Source of the DNA: Alphaproteobacteria bacterium UBA6544
GTDB lineage: Bacteria; Pseudomonadota; Alphaproteobacteria; UBA8366
Assembly: GCA_002434595.1 (NCBI GenBank)
Contig: DJKK01000124.1
Coordinates: 1 to 19,852 of the forward strand
Direction of reading: 5' to 3'
DNA: 19,852 nucleotides
Position numbers and translations under genes: made by a program. Shown here in pieces: positions 7,382-14,741 of the stretch (its first letter is position 1; each line of letters opens with the position of its first letter). The notes beneath the pieces were generated by a model that was not told where the DNA came from, did no database searches, and saw only the letters and a list, made by a program, of their open reading frames with translations.

Positions 7382-8704
7382 CTGAAGCTACCATTTATAA
7401 AGCAACGCGACGAACGTCCCGTCCTCGATGATTTTTACGACGACGAGGCGGATGCGTACCTGCGGCCGCGTGAAGGTAGTTTAAATCTACCTTGGGTTCT
7501 TCTGTTCGGAGGATGGGGCGCCGCTGTCGCCCTGATTGGGGGGATCGTCGGATATCTTTGGCTCGCCGCCGATAGTATCGAAGCGGAGTTGAAAGAGCAG
7601 CGCCCGCAGGTCACGATCAAGGTCAAGCCCATACGACGCAATGTCGAGCGTGCGGCCGCGCCGCGGCGCGAAGAGAAGTCTGTGGCGCAGGATAATCAAC
7701 CTGCGGGTGGAGGCGCTGCCACCGCCCAAGGTGGCGGTGAAGGTAGCGGCGACGAACTGAAGGCCAGTTTGTCGCACTCGCTCGGTAAGCCGAAAGACGC
7801 GAAGAGAGAGACTAAGGAAACAGCGGCCGCGCAACCGGCTCAGATTGAGCAATCAGAGAATGAAGTCGGAGCCCCGGCGGTCGGAGCGGAACTGCACCCA
7901 CACCCGGATCTAAAGTTGATCGAGGAGACGGAAGAAGGCCCGTTGCCGATGATCGACGAGGAGGGCCGACAACCGTGGCGCGTTTACAGCCGTCCTTTCA
8001 ATCGGAAGGATGCGCGGGCGCGCATTGCCGTAGTCATTTCCCATCTCGGGTTGTCGCCAACCCAGTCACAGGATGCTATTACCAAGCTGCCGTCGGAGAT
8101 CACCCTCGCTTTCGCGCCCTATGCCCGGAATCTCGACGATTGGGTTCAGCAGGCGCGGGATAACGGACACGAAGTCCTGATAGGACTGCCTATGGAACCC
8201 AGCGAATATCCTCGAAACGATCCCGGTCCGAACGCATTGATGCTGGCAAATTCGCAGCAGGAAAATATCAAGCGGCTGAATTGGGTATTGGGTCGTGCTA
8301 CCGGCTATGTCGGCGTGTTCAATTTCATGGGTTCCCGCTTTACCGCGGAAAAACCGGCGCTGAAACCGATCATGCAGCAGCTCAAGGATCGCGGGTTGAT
8401 GATATTGGATACACGGGTGAGCCCCTTCTCGACATTGGCATCGGCCGCGCAGGAGGTCGGAATCCCCTATACCGCGGTTGATATCATGCCCGATACGGAG
8501 CCAAACCGAGGTGCGATCGACCGTCAGCTCGAGAAGCTACTCGAACTGGCAACGGCGGGGAAGCGCGCGGTTGCCGTGGTCCGGCCGTTGCCGATAACGA
8601 TGCTTCGGCTCACTCGCTGGATAAGCCGGTTGGACCCGGGAAAGGTGGTTCTCGCACCCCTCTCGGCAATGGCGGGCCGACTCAAGGCGTCTCCGAAATT
8701 TTAA
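7382..8704 (+). CDS. Divergent polysaccharide deacetylase (YibQ/DUF610 type), membrane-anchored
   Basis: I place the start at CTG 7382, preceded by AGGGA at 7368-7372. This gives 440 residues. The frame has no stop from here onward, and its first ATG/GTG/TTG codon (TTG 7589) would cut off a clear membrane anchor. From CTG the protein has an acidic cytoplasmic tail (1-35), a transmembrane helix (about 36-62, NLPWVLLFGGWGAAVALIGG onward), a long disordered Ala/Gly/Glu-rich linker (about 85-190), and a PF04748-like domain (about 213-430). The domain contains IAVVISHLGLS, VLIGLPMEPSEYPRNDPGPN and VGVFNFMGSRFTA. Homologs I recall often read IDDLG and NNHMG here, so the usual Asp-Asp and His are replaced by Ser220-His221 and Phe315. 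Activity is therefore doubtful. It follows ctpA by 12 bp. Confidence 0.88.
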   Translation: MKLPFIKQRDERPVLDDFYDDEADAYLRPREGSLNLPWVLLFGGWGAAVALIGGIVGYLWLAADSIEAELKEQRPQVTIKVKPIRRNVERAAAPRREEKSVAQDNQPAGGGAATAQGGGEGSGDELKASLSHSLGKPKDAKRETKETAAAQPAQIEQSENEVGAPAVGAELHPHPDLKLIEETEEGPLPMIDEEGRQPWRVYSRPFNRKDARARIAVVISHLGLSPTQSQDAITKLPSEITLAFAPYARNLDDWVQQARDNGHEVLIGLPMEPSEYPRNDPGPNALMLANSQQENIKRLNWVLGRATGYVGVFNFMGSRFTAEKPALKPIMQQLKDRGLMILDTRVSPFSTLASAAQEVGIPYTAVDIMPDTEPNRGAIDRQLEKLLELATAGKRAVAVVRPLPITMLRLTRWISRLDPGKVVLAPLSAMAGRLKASPKF

Positions 8705-8708
8705 TGCA

Positions 8709-9200
8709 ATGAAGGAAGATTCCCGTCCATTCCGTCCTTGCGTCGGCATTGTTTTGTTGAATTCCCGAGGGCAAGTCTTCGTCGGCGCACGGAATGATAT
8801 TTCGGGCGACCACTGGCAAATGCCGCAAGGCGGTATTGATATCGGGGAACTTCCCCGCGATGCGGCGTTCCGCGAAATGGAAGAGGAAATTGGCACACGT
8901 AACGCTGAAGTACTCGCCGAACTTCCCGATTGGATTTATTACCGCTTACCGCCCGAGCTCTCCCGCACGGCTTGGAAAGGACGCTACCAGGGGCAGAAGC
9001 AACGCTGGTTCGCGTTCAAGTTCTTAGGCAAAGACTTGGAAATCAATATTCAGACCGAGCATCCGGAATTTAAGGCTTGGAAATGGAGTGAATTCGAGGA
9101 CTTGCCAAGCGGCACGATTGAATTCAAACGGGCCGCCTACGCCGAAATCCAGGATGGGTTTCGGGAAGTGGTCGAAGGAATAAAGCATAAAGCCCTTTGA
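8709..9200 (+). CDS. rppH: RNA pyrophosphohydrolase (Nudix)
   Basis: RppH removes pyrophosphate from 5'-triphosphate mRNA ends and so triggers RNase E decay. The 163 residues contain a perfect Nudix box (GX5EX7REUXEEXGU) at residues 41-63, from GGIDIGE to REMEEEIGT. The N-terminal FRPCVGIVLLNSRGQVFVG, the WQMPQGG lead-in and the segment YQGQKQRWFAFKFLG are typical of bacterial RppH (formerly YgdP/NudH). The start is the ATG at 8709, 4 bp after the deacetylase stop. No good Shine-Dalgarno is seen, so coupling to the upstream gene is likely. This is the last member of the long run that begins with proA. Confidence 0.96.
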   Translation: MKEDSRPFRPCVGIVLLNSRGQVFVGARNDISGDHWQMPQGGIDIGELPRDAAFREMEEEIGTRNAEVLAELPDWIYYRLPPELSRTAWKGRYQGQKQRWFAFKFLGKDLEINIQTEHPEFKAWKWSEFEDLPSGTIEFKRAAYAEIQDGFREVVEGIKHKAL

Positions 9201-9226
9201 CTCTTAGGATGATTTCCCACTACCTT
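9197..9226 (+). promoter_or_regulatory. Possible weak promoter before the zincin-family gene
   Basis: TTGACT (9197-9202) is a good -35 match. The best -10 at 18-bp spacing is TACCTT (9221-9226), which matches only three of six consensus positions. It lies just before the 63-bp gap between rppH and the next gene, where a fresh start of transcription would make sense. Confidence 0.25.
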
Positions 9227-9263
9227 CGTCAGGTGTGCAACCCTGATTGAGCTTGGAAGAGGC

Positions 9264-10373
9264 TTGGTCAGGTATTTTTATTTGGAGCGCGTGGGCCTCA
9301 GAAGCAGGCCCTGCGTGGATGAGGTTGCTGGGTTGATTGCAGAAGGCACATCGACTCCGGTTGTTACGGCCGGCAGTGTCGTCCTTTCGGCGACACGCAC
9401 GCCCGCGAGCGGTAGCTTTGTGGCGCGGTCAGCTGCGCGCGCTGTGGAACCGACTGCTTCCGCGACTGAAATTGGTTTAACAGATCTCAAAAGCTTTAAT
9501 TCACTCGAAGCGCTGACCACGCGGCTAAGCGCAGAGAATGTCGCTGTTTTACAAGGCTTGGCGACAGAAGGTTTCAACGAATCTGCCCCGGTTGATACGA
9601 AAGACCCCATCAGTCCTGATCGGCCGCTGAACGCACCGCTTGATCCGGGCGATGTGGCCGGCAGTCGAAACGCAACCAAGCGCGTCATGGCCAAGGCGGC
9701 AGGCAAAAAAGAGGATGCGAAAGAGGGGGCGGTCGATAAGGCCTCCGCTTCGGGAGCCAAACTCGTTGTGGATGACAAGGAGGAAGGGCCCAACGGATTG
9801 ACAGAAGAAGAGCGTCAGAAGGTCGAGGAATTGAAACGCCGTGACGCCGAGGTGCGTGCCCATGAACAGGCGCATGCTGCTGTGGGCGGCGCTCATGCCG
9901 GTGCACCGCGGTTCCGTTTTGTTCGCGGGCCAGACGGTAAGTTTTACGCGGTGGCTGGTGAGGTGACGATCGATACGTCTGCGGTGCCGGGGAATCCACA
10001 GGCGACTATCCGCAAGATGCAGCAGGTCAAACGCGCTGCGCTGGCGCCGCAGGAGCCTTCGGCGCAAGACCGTCGCGTAGCGGCCGAAGCGGAACGTAAG
10101 ATATTGCAAGCGCGCCAACAGATCCGCGAAGAAGAGAACGAGAAGGTCCGGAAAGGGCAGGAGAAGAAGAAACGTGAACAGGCCGAGGCTCAAGGATTTG
10201 GCCGTTCTATCACGCCGGAGCAGGCGCCAGTCTTTGATCCTGAAGCCCGCTTCAAATCAGATACCGGCGGCACCGGACCTGCACCGGGAACCGGTCTTGC
10301 GGGAGCGGGTGGCCTCGATACCGATGCGTCAGATGTAATTGACCCGAAATCCCTATTCAGTATGGTAGCATAA
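9264..10373 (+). CDS. Putative metalloprotease, SprA-related/CJM1_0395 family
   Basis: From the TTG at 9264 the product has 369 residues. The central conserved block (about 180-280) has LTEEERQKVEELKRRDAEVR followed by the zincin-type motif HEQAH at 200-204. Downstream are AGAPRFRFVRGPDGKFYAVA, GEVTIDTSAVPGNPQATI and KMQQVKRAALAPQEPSAQD, the pattern of the proteins annotated as the SprA-related or CJM1_0395 putative metalloprotease family. Their substrates are unknown. The N-terminal 170 residues are Ala/Ser/Thr-rich and look disordered, and residues about 270-312 form a charged helix. No signal peptide or membrane helix is seen. The start is uncertain: GGAAG (9255-9259) supports TTG 9264, GGAG (9284-9287) supports GTG 9291, and GTG 9318 is also possible. 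It stands between rppH and the sdh operon without obvious coupling to either. Confidence 0.8.
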   Translation: MVRYFYLERVGLRSRPCVDEVAGLIAEGTSTPVVTAGSVVLSATRTPASGSFVARSAARAVEPTASATEIGLTDLKSFNSLEALTTRLSAENVAVLQGLATEGFNESAPVDTKDPISPDRPLNAPLDPGDVAGSRNATKRVMAKAAGKKEDAKEGAVDKASASGAKLVVDDKEEGPNGLTEEERQKVEELKRRDAEVRAHEQAHAAVGGAHAGAPRFRFVRGPDGKFYAVAGEVTIDTSAVPGNPQATIRKMQQVKRAALAPQEPSAQDRRVAAEAERKILQARQQIREEENEKVRKGQEKKKREQAEAQGFGRSITPEQAPVFDPEARFKSDTGGTGPAPGTGLAGAGGLDTDASDVIDPKSLFSMVA

Positions 10374-10390
10374 CGTTCCTATCCAATCCG

Positions 10391-10492
10391 TTATCGATAA
10401 TCCTTCGTATAAGACACTAGAAACACAGTGTCGATACGACGATCTTGTAAGCCTCGCAGCCCGGAACAATTGACTATGACCTCAAAGAGGTC
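10391..10492. promoter_or_regulatory. sdh leader with three inverted repeats and a candidate -35
   Basis: The 189-bp gap 10374-10562 holds a perfect 10-bp palindrome TTATCGATAA (10391-10400). It also holds GACACT/AGTGTC (10413-10418 and 10427-10432, 8-nt spacer) and GACCTC/GAGGTC (10478-10483 and 10487-10492, AAA spacer). TTGACT at 10470-10475 is a plausible -35, which would place the last repeat between -35 and a weak -10 (TAAGCC, 10493-10498). The last repeat is therefore a candidate operator for sdhCDAB. The regulator cannot be named from sequence. Confidence 0.45.
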
Positions 10493-10562
10493 TAAGCCAA
10501 AAAACGGGTGGGTAACGTTCGCGATTAGTGGGACGTTCCCTAATGATTGGATGAGGGTCACG

Positions 10563-10958
10563 ATGAGTTCTAACGATAGACCGCTATCGCCGCACCTGCA
10601 GATTTATCGCTGGCAATGGACGATGGCGTTGTCGATTCTCCATCGGGCGACGGGTATCGGACTCGCTGCCGGAACGCTCTTACTGGTGGGATGGCTTTTA
10701 GCCATGTCCGAGGGCCCTGAACGCTATGCAGCATATCAGGGCATTTTGGATCATTGGTTCGGACGGCTGCTGCTGTTTGGATGGACTTGGGCGCTGTTCT
10801 ACCATCTCTGCAATGGTATTCGCCATCTGATATGGGATACCGGGCGCGGGTTTGAGCTCAATATAGCCGCGGCCTCCGGATATATCGTCGGCGGCGCGTC
10901 GATCGTGCTCACGGTAATCGCCTGGGTTGCTTCCTACAGCAATATGGGAGCAACGTGA
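10563..10958 (+). CDS. sdhC: Succinate dehydrogenase cytochrome b556 subunit
   Basis: SdhC is one of the two membrane anchors of complex II. It helps bind heme b and forms part of the ubiquinone site. The 131-residue product starts RPLSPHLQIYRWQWTMALSI, the family's N-terminal signature, followed by LHRATGIGL with the Ser/Arg quinone-site region. Three transmembrane helices lie at about 30-50, 70-93 and 106-127. The second contains the heme-region motif YHLCNGIRHLIWD. The ATG at 10563 has GAGGG 6 nt upstream (around 10553-10557). An in-frame GTG at 10428 would add 45 residues without family likeness, so it is not used. The stop overlaps sdhD as TGATG. Confidence 0.96.
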   Translation: MSSNDRPLSPHLQIYRWQWTMALSILHRATGIGLAAGTLLLVGWLLAMSEGPERYAAYQGILDHWFGRLLLFGWTWALFYHLCNGIRHLIWDTGRGFELNIAAASGYIVGGASIVLTVIAWVASYSNMGAT

Positions 10959-11338
10959 TGAGCCTTCAGTCTCCCCTTGGCCGAGTTCGTGGGCTCGGCT
11001 CTGCAAAGAACGGAACGCATCATTGGTGGATACAGCGCGTAACGGCAGTGGCATTGTTGCCGCTCACCCTTTGGTTTGCGGTGGCCATGATTAAGATGAC
11101 GGGTTCGTCGCACGGCGTTGCCATTGCGTGGGTCCGGTCGCCATTTAATGCCATCATGCTGCTGCTGCTTATCATTGCGACGTTCCATCATATGCAGCTC
11201 GGACTGCAAGTAGTGATCGAGGATTACATTCATAGCGAAGGGGCGAAACTCGTCCTGATTTTGGCGCAGAAACTCGCCAGTTTCGCGTTGGCCATCGCAG
11301 CCGGCTTTGCCGTGCTCAAAATTGCCTTCGGAGGATGA
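10958..11338 (+). CDS. sdhD: Succinate dehydrogenase hydrophobic membrane anchor subunit
   Basis: SdhD is the second membrane anchor of complex II. The 126 residues begin SLQSPLGRVRGLGSAKNGTH and HWWIQRVTAVALLPLTLW, typical of alphaproteobacterial SdhD. Three predicted transmembrane helices follow, at about 30-48, 62-82 and 100-122. FHHMQLGLQVVIEDYIH carries the conserved His for heme b and the Asp-Tyr pair near the quinone site. The ATG at 10958 overlaps the sdhC stop by one base and has GGGAG about 7 nt upstream. A GTG directly before it at 10955 is an alternative that would add one residue. The gene ends 3 bp before sdhA. Confidence 0.95.
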   Translation: MSLQSPLGRVRGLGSAKNGTHHWWIQRVTAVALLPLTLWFAVAMIKMTGSSHGVAIAWVRSPFNAIMLLLLIIATFHHMQLGLQVVIEDYIHSEGAKLVLILAQKLASFALAIAAGFAVLKIAFGG

Positions 11339-11341
11339 TTA

Positions 11342-13129
11342 ATGAGTGAAGCATATTCGATTGTCGACCACGCCTATGACGTCGTCGTTGTAGGGGCCGG
11401 CGGCGCCGGACTGCGCGCGACCGTCGGGCTGTCGGAGGCCGGACTAAAGACGGCTTGCGTGACGAAGGTCTTTCCAACGCGCAGTCATACCGTTGCGGCG
11501 CAGGGTGGTGTTTCTGCTTCACTCGGCAATATGGGGTCTGACGACTGGCGCTGGCACATGTACGATACGGTCAAAGGTTCGGACTGGCTCGGCGACCAAG
11601 ATTCAATCGAATACATGTGCCGCGAAGCCGTTCCGGCAATCATCGAATTGGAACACTATGGTCTGCCGTTCAGCCGGACTGAGGACGGGAAGATTTACCA
11701 ACGGCCATTCGGTGGCATGACCACGAATTACGGCGAAGGCATCGCACAGCGAACCTGTGCCGCGGCCGATCGCACCGGCCACGCCATGCTGCACACGCTA
11801 TATCAGCAGTCAGTAAAGCACCAAGTCGAATTCTTCATTGAGTATTTCGCAACCGACCTGATCATGGACGAAGATGGGGTCTGTCGCGGGATCGTTGCGT
11901 GGAACCTCGATGACGGCACGATCCACCGGTTTGCGGCCAAAAAAGTGATTTTGGCGACAGGTGGTTACGGTCGCGCGTATTTCTCCGCAACATCGGCGCA
12001 TACTTGTACCGGAGACGGTGGCGGTATGGTGCTTCGGGCGGGGTTGCCGATGCAGGATATGGAATTTGTGCAGTTCCATCCGACCGGCATCTACGGGTCC
12101 GGTGCGCTGATTACCGAAGGGTCGCGCGGCGAAGGTGGTTATCTCACCAATTCCGAGGGTGAGCGCTTCATGGAACGGTATGCGCCGTCAGCAAAAGATC
12201 TGGCGTCGCGCGACGTCGTCAGCCGTTCGATGACCATCGAAATTCTCGAGGGCCGCGGCGTCGGTGGCGACAATGATCACATCCATCTCCACCTCGAGCA
12301 TTTGGACCCCGCGGTCATTGAGGAAAGACTGCCTGGCATTGCGGAGACTGCACGGATCTTTGCGGGCGTCGATGTAAACAAGGAACCGATCCCGGTCATC
12401 CCGACCTGTCACTACAATATGGGAGGCATCCCAACCAATTATCAGGGCGACGTTCTTAATAAGACTAATGGCGAAGCGACCACGGTGCCGGGGCTTATGG
12501 CGATCGGAGAAGCGGCCTGCGTATCAGTGCACGGCGCCAATCGGCTCGGCTCGAACTCGCTGCTCGACCTTGTCGTGTTTGGCCGTTCCGCCGCCAAGCA
12601 TTGTGGCGAGGTTGTAGACCCGAGTGAGGCCATCAGGCCGGTGCCGGAAGGTGGAGAGGAGAAATCTCTCGACCGGATCGACAAGTTGCGACACGCCAAA
12701 GGCGAGGTTCGTACCGCCGACCTTAGGCTCGAGATGCAACGAATCATGCAAAATAACTGCGCGGTCTTCCGCACAGGCGAAGTTCTCGACGAAGGTGTCC
12801 AAATGATGCAGTCGGCGATCGATAGAAGGGACAACTTGCAGGTTTCAGACAACACGATGATATGGAATTCCGACCTCGTGGAAACTTTAGAACTTCAGAA
12901 TCTCCTCGACCAGTCGATGGCGACTATTGCGTCGGCCGCGAACCGGACCGAATCGCGGGGCGCCCACGCCCGTGAGGATTATCCGGACCGAGACGATGAC
13001 GAATGGATGAAACATACGCTAGCCTGGGTCGATCATGGCGGCAACGTTAAGATTGACTACCGAGAGGTTGTTATGCGAACGCTCACCAACGAGGTGCAAG
13101 TCTTTCCGCCAAAGGCGCGGGTTTATTGA
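11342..13129 (+). CDS. sdhA: Succinate dehydrogenase flavoprotein subunit
   Basis: SdhA carries covalent FAD and oxidises succinate to fumarate on the cytoplasmic face. Length is 595 residues, as expected. The Rossmann motif VVVGAGGAGLRA is at about 15-26. The FAD-linked His is His49 in RSHTVAAQGGVSASLG. Active-site elements are EFVQFHPTGIYGSGALITEG, the proton-shuttling Arg290 in ASRDVVSRSM, His357 in PTCHYNMGGIPTNYQG, and GANRLGSNSLLDLVVFG. The C-terminal segment HTLAWVDHGGNVKIDYREV is also typical. The ATG at 11342 follows GGAGG by 6-7 nt. It lies inside the sdhCDAB operon, with 3 bp to sdhD and 11 bp to sdhB. Confidence 0.99.
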   Translation: MSEAYSIVDHAYDVVVVGAGGAGLRATVGLSEAGLKTACVTKVFPTRSHTVAAQGGVSASLGNMGSDDWRWHMYDTVKGSDWLGDQDSIEYMCREAVPAIIELEHYGLPFSRTEDGKIYQRPFGGMTTNYGEGIAQRTCAAADRTGHAMLHTLYQQSVKHQVEFFIEYFATDLIMDEDGVCRGIVAWNLDDGTIHRFAAKKVILATGGYGRAYFSATSAHTCTGDGGGMVLRAGLPMQDMEFVQFHPTGIYGSGALITEGSRGEGGYLTNSEGERFMERYAPSAKDLASRDVVSRSMTIEILEGRGVGGDNDHIHLHLEHLDPAVIEERLPGIAETARIFAGVDVNKEPIPVIPTCHYNMGGIPTNYQGDVLNKTNGEATTVPGLMAIGEAACVSVHGANRLGSNSLLDLVVFGRSAAKHCGEVVDPSEAIRPVPEGGEEKSLDRIDKLRHAKGEVRTADLRLEMQRIMQNNCAVFRTGEVLDEGVQMMQSAIDRRDNLQVSDNTMIWNSDLVETLELQNLLDQSMATIASAANRTESRGAHAREDYPDRDDDEWMKHTLAWVDHGGNVKIDYREVVMRTLTNEVQVFPPKARVY

Positions 13130-13140
13130 GGATACGATAG

Positions 13141-13920
13141 ATGGCCGAATTCAGCCTTCCGGCGAACTCCAAAGTCGGAAAGGGCGAAACCTTCAAGGCG
13201 CCCGAAGGTGCGACGCGCACTAAGTGTTTCAGCATTTACCGTTGGAGCGCGGACGATGGGGCCAATCCGCGGGTCGATACGTTCGAGGTCGATCTCGACA
13301 CTTGCGGGCCGATGGTCTTGGACGCGCTGATCAAGATCAAGAACGAGGTCGACTCGTCCGTGACCTTCCGTCGGTCTTGTCGCGAAGGCATCTGCGGTTC
13401 CTGCGCGATGAACATTGACGGCATGAATACTCTCGCATGTACACGCTACATTGACGACAGCAAAGGCGATGTGACGATCTATCCGTTGCCGCACATGGCT
13501 GTCGTAAAGGATCTGGTGACAGACCTGTCGAACGCCTATGCACAGTTGTCTTCGATTGAGCCGTGGTTGAAATCCAGCGAGAATCCGCCCGATCGCGAGC
13601 GGCTGCAAACACCGGGTGAGCGTAAGGAACTCGACGGGCTTTATGAATGCATTCTGTGTTTTTCCTGCGCGACAAGTTGTCCAAGCTATTGGTGGAACTC
13701 CGAACGCTATCTTGGGCCCGCCGTCCTGCTTCAGGCTTATCGATGGCTTGCCGACAGCCGTGACGACCACAAGGGCGAACGCCTCGACAATCTTGAGGAC
13801 CCGTTCCGGCTGTATCGCTGTCACACCATCATGAACTGCACGGCGACCTGCCCCAAGGGCCTGAACCCGGCGAAGGCAATCGCCGAGATTAAAAAGATGA
13901 TGTTGGAACGCCAAGGCTGA
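13141..13920 (+). CDS. sdhB: Succinate dehydrogenase iron-sulfur subunit
   Basis: SdhB passes electrons from FAD to ubiquinone through three Fe-S clusters. In the 259 residues, the [2Fe-2S] cluster is bound by Cys80, Cys85, Cys88 and Cys100 (CREGICGSC, then NTLAC). The [4Fe-4S] cluster uses Cys170, Cys173, Cys176 and Cys237. The [3Fe-4S] cluster uses Cys180, Cys227 and Cys233 (CILCFSCATSCPSYWWN and CHTIMNCTATCPKGLNP). All ligands are present, so the complex should be functional. The N-terminal 20 residues vary between species. The gene ends the operon. No hairpin with a T-run was found in the 123-bp gap behind it. Confidence 0.99.
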   Translation: MAEFSLPANSKVGKGETFKAPEGATRTKCFSIYRWSADDGANPRVDTFEVDLDTCGPMVLDALIKIKNEVDSSVTFRRSCREGICGSCAMNIDGMNTLACTRYIDDSKGDVTIYPLPHMAVVKDLVTDLSNAYAQLSSIEPWLKSSENPPDRERLQTPGERKELDGLYECILCFSCATSCPSYWWNSERYLGPAVLLQAYRWLADSRDDHKGERLDNLEDPFRLYRCHTIMNCTATCPKGLNPAKAIAEIKKMMLERQG

Positions 13921-13993
13921 CCGGAAATCGGTGCGAACGCTAAAAAGTGGTCCTGCCGATAAATGTGTTATTGGTTCTTTGGTGAGAGCTTCC

Positions 13994-14002
13994 TGATATA
14001 TA
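13994..14002 (+). promoter_or_regulatory. Candidate extended -10 promoter for the PaiB-family gene
   Basis: TGATATATA reads as an extended -10 (TGn followed by TATATA, four of six consensus matches). It would start transcription near 14009, about 35 nt before the PaiB-type ATG. TTGGTT at 13971-13976 is a poor -35 at 20-bp spacing. The site fits a separate transcription unit starting after sdhB, but the evidence is weak. Confidence 0.35.
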
Positions 14003-14043
14003 GAAGACCGACCCGCTCTATTGATTGATTCAGGAATTGGGCC

Positions 14044-14676
14044 ATGTATACGCCGAAAGACTTTGCGGTCGCGGATCGGCAGCGGCAGATGGACTTCATC
14101 CGGAATACCGGTTGGGGATATCTCACGGGCGTGATCGACGGTGCGCCATACGTCACCCATCTAACGTTCCTCGTGGACGGAGGGGAAGGCGAAGAGCGAC
14201 TGGTGGGGCATATGGCCCGTGCCAATCCTCATTGGCGGATTTTTAACGAAGGCAAACCGCAACTCGTCGTCTTTCCGGGACCGCATTGTTACATTTCGCC
14301 GAGCTGGTACGGGTCGGAGAAAGTTGTGCCAACTTGGAACTACGCGACGGCGCACGTCTATGGTGTACCGAAGGTCATCGACGATCCGGAAGATGTCTAT
14401 GCCGGTCAGAAAGCGCTGGTTGACCTCCATGAGAGCCGGTTCGAGGTGCCTTGGCACATGGAGGCGTTAGACGCCGACTTCATCGACGGCATGCTTCGCG
14501 CCATCGTCAGCTTCGAAATTCCGATCGATCGTGTGGAATGCAAATTCAAGCTCAGCCAGAACCGACCGCTCGCTGACCGCAAGCGGGTGGTCCACGCACT
14601 TGAACAATCGGGGAAACCCGACGCTGGAGCGGTTGCCGGCCTGATGCGCGATGTCGGTGTTCTTGAGGAGGAATAG
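14044..14676 (+). CDS. PaiB-family FMN-binding protein (putative negative regulator)
   Basis: The 210-residue protein matches the PaiB/FMN-binding negative transcriptional regulator family (split-barrel flavin fold). Markers are the start MYTPKDF, the strand NTGWGYLTGVIDGAPYVTHL, GHMARANPHWR, the segment GPHCYISPSWY and PTWNYATAHVYG, and a C-terminal region with KFKLSQNRPLADR. Bacillus PaiB is linked to repression of sporulation and protease genes, but many relatives are plain flavin-binding proteins with no proven DNA binding. Whether this one regulates or catalyses is open. The ATG at 14044 has AGGA about 9 nt upstream. It is followed after 65 bp by the dioxygenase gene, and that gap contains a perfect palindrome. 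Confidence 0.88.
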   Translation: MYTPKDFAVADRQRQMDFIRNTGWGYLTGVIDGAPYVTHLTFLVDGGEGEERLVGHMARANPHWRIFNEGKPQLVVFPGPHCYISPSWYGSEKVVPTWNYATAHVYGVPKVIDDPEDVYAGQKALVDLHESRFEVPWHMEALDADFIDGMLRAIVSFEIPIDRVECKFKLSQNRPLADRKRVVHALEQSGKPDAGAVAGLMRDVGVLEEE

Positions 14677-14704
14677 ATTCCGCTTCGTCTTGCCAGCTGT
14701 CAAA

Positions 14705-14720
14705 GGAGTATTAATACTCC
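14705..14720. promoter_or_regulatory. Perfect 16-bp palindrome upstream of the dioxygenase gene
   Basis: GGAGTATTAATACTCC is a perfect, spacer-free palindrome centred 29 bp upstream of the dioxygenase ATG. Its form (two 8-bp arms, AT-rich centre) is that of an operator for a dimeric repressor or activator. As it has no loop, it is a poor terminator hairpin, and no T-run follows. The adjacent PaiB-family product is one conceivable ligand; that is inference only. Confidence 0.6.
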
Positions 14721-14741
14721 CTGCGGGGAAGGAAGTGCACC

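Noticed and set aside
10428..10562. 45-codon N-terminal extension of sdhC from a GTG
   Set aside because: The added residues are unlike any SdhC, and the ATG at 10563 has a well-placed GAGGG and starts at the conserved N-terminus.
14705..14720. The 16-bp palindrome as an intrinsic terminator for the PaiB-type gene
   Set aside because: It has no loop, its centre is AT-rich and no T-run follows.
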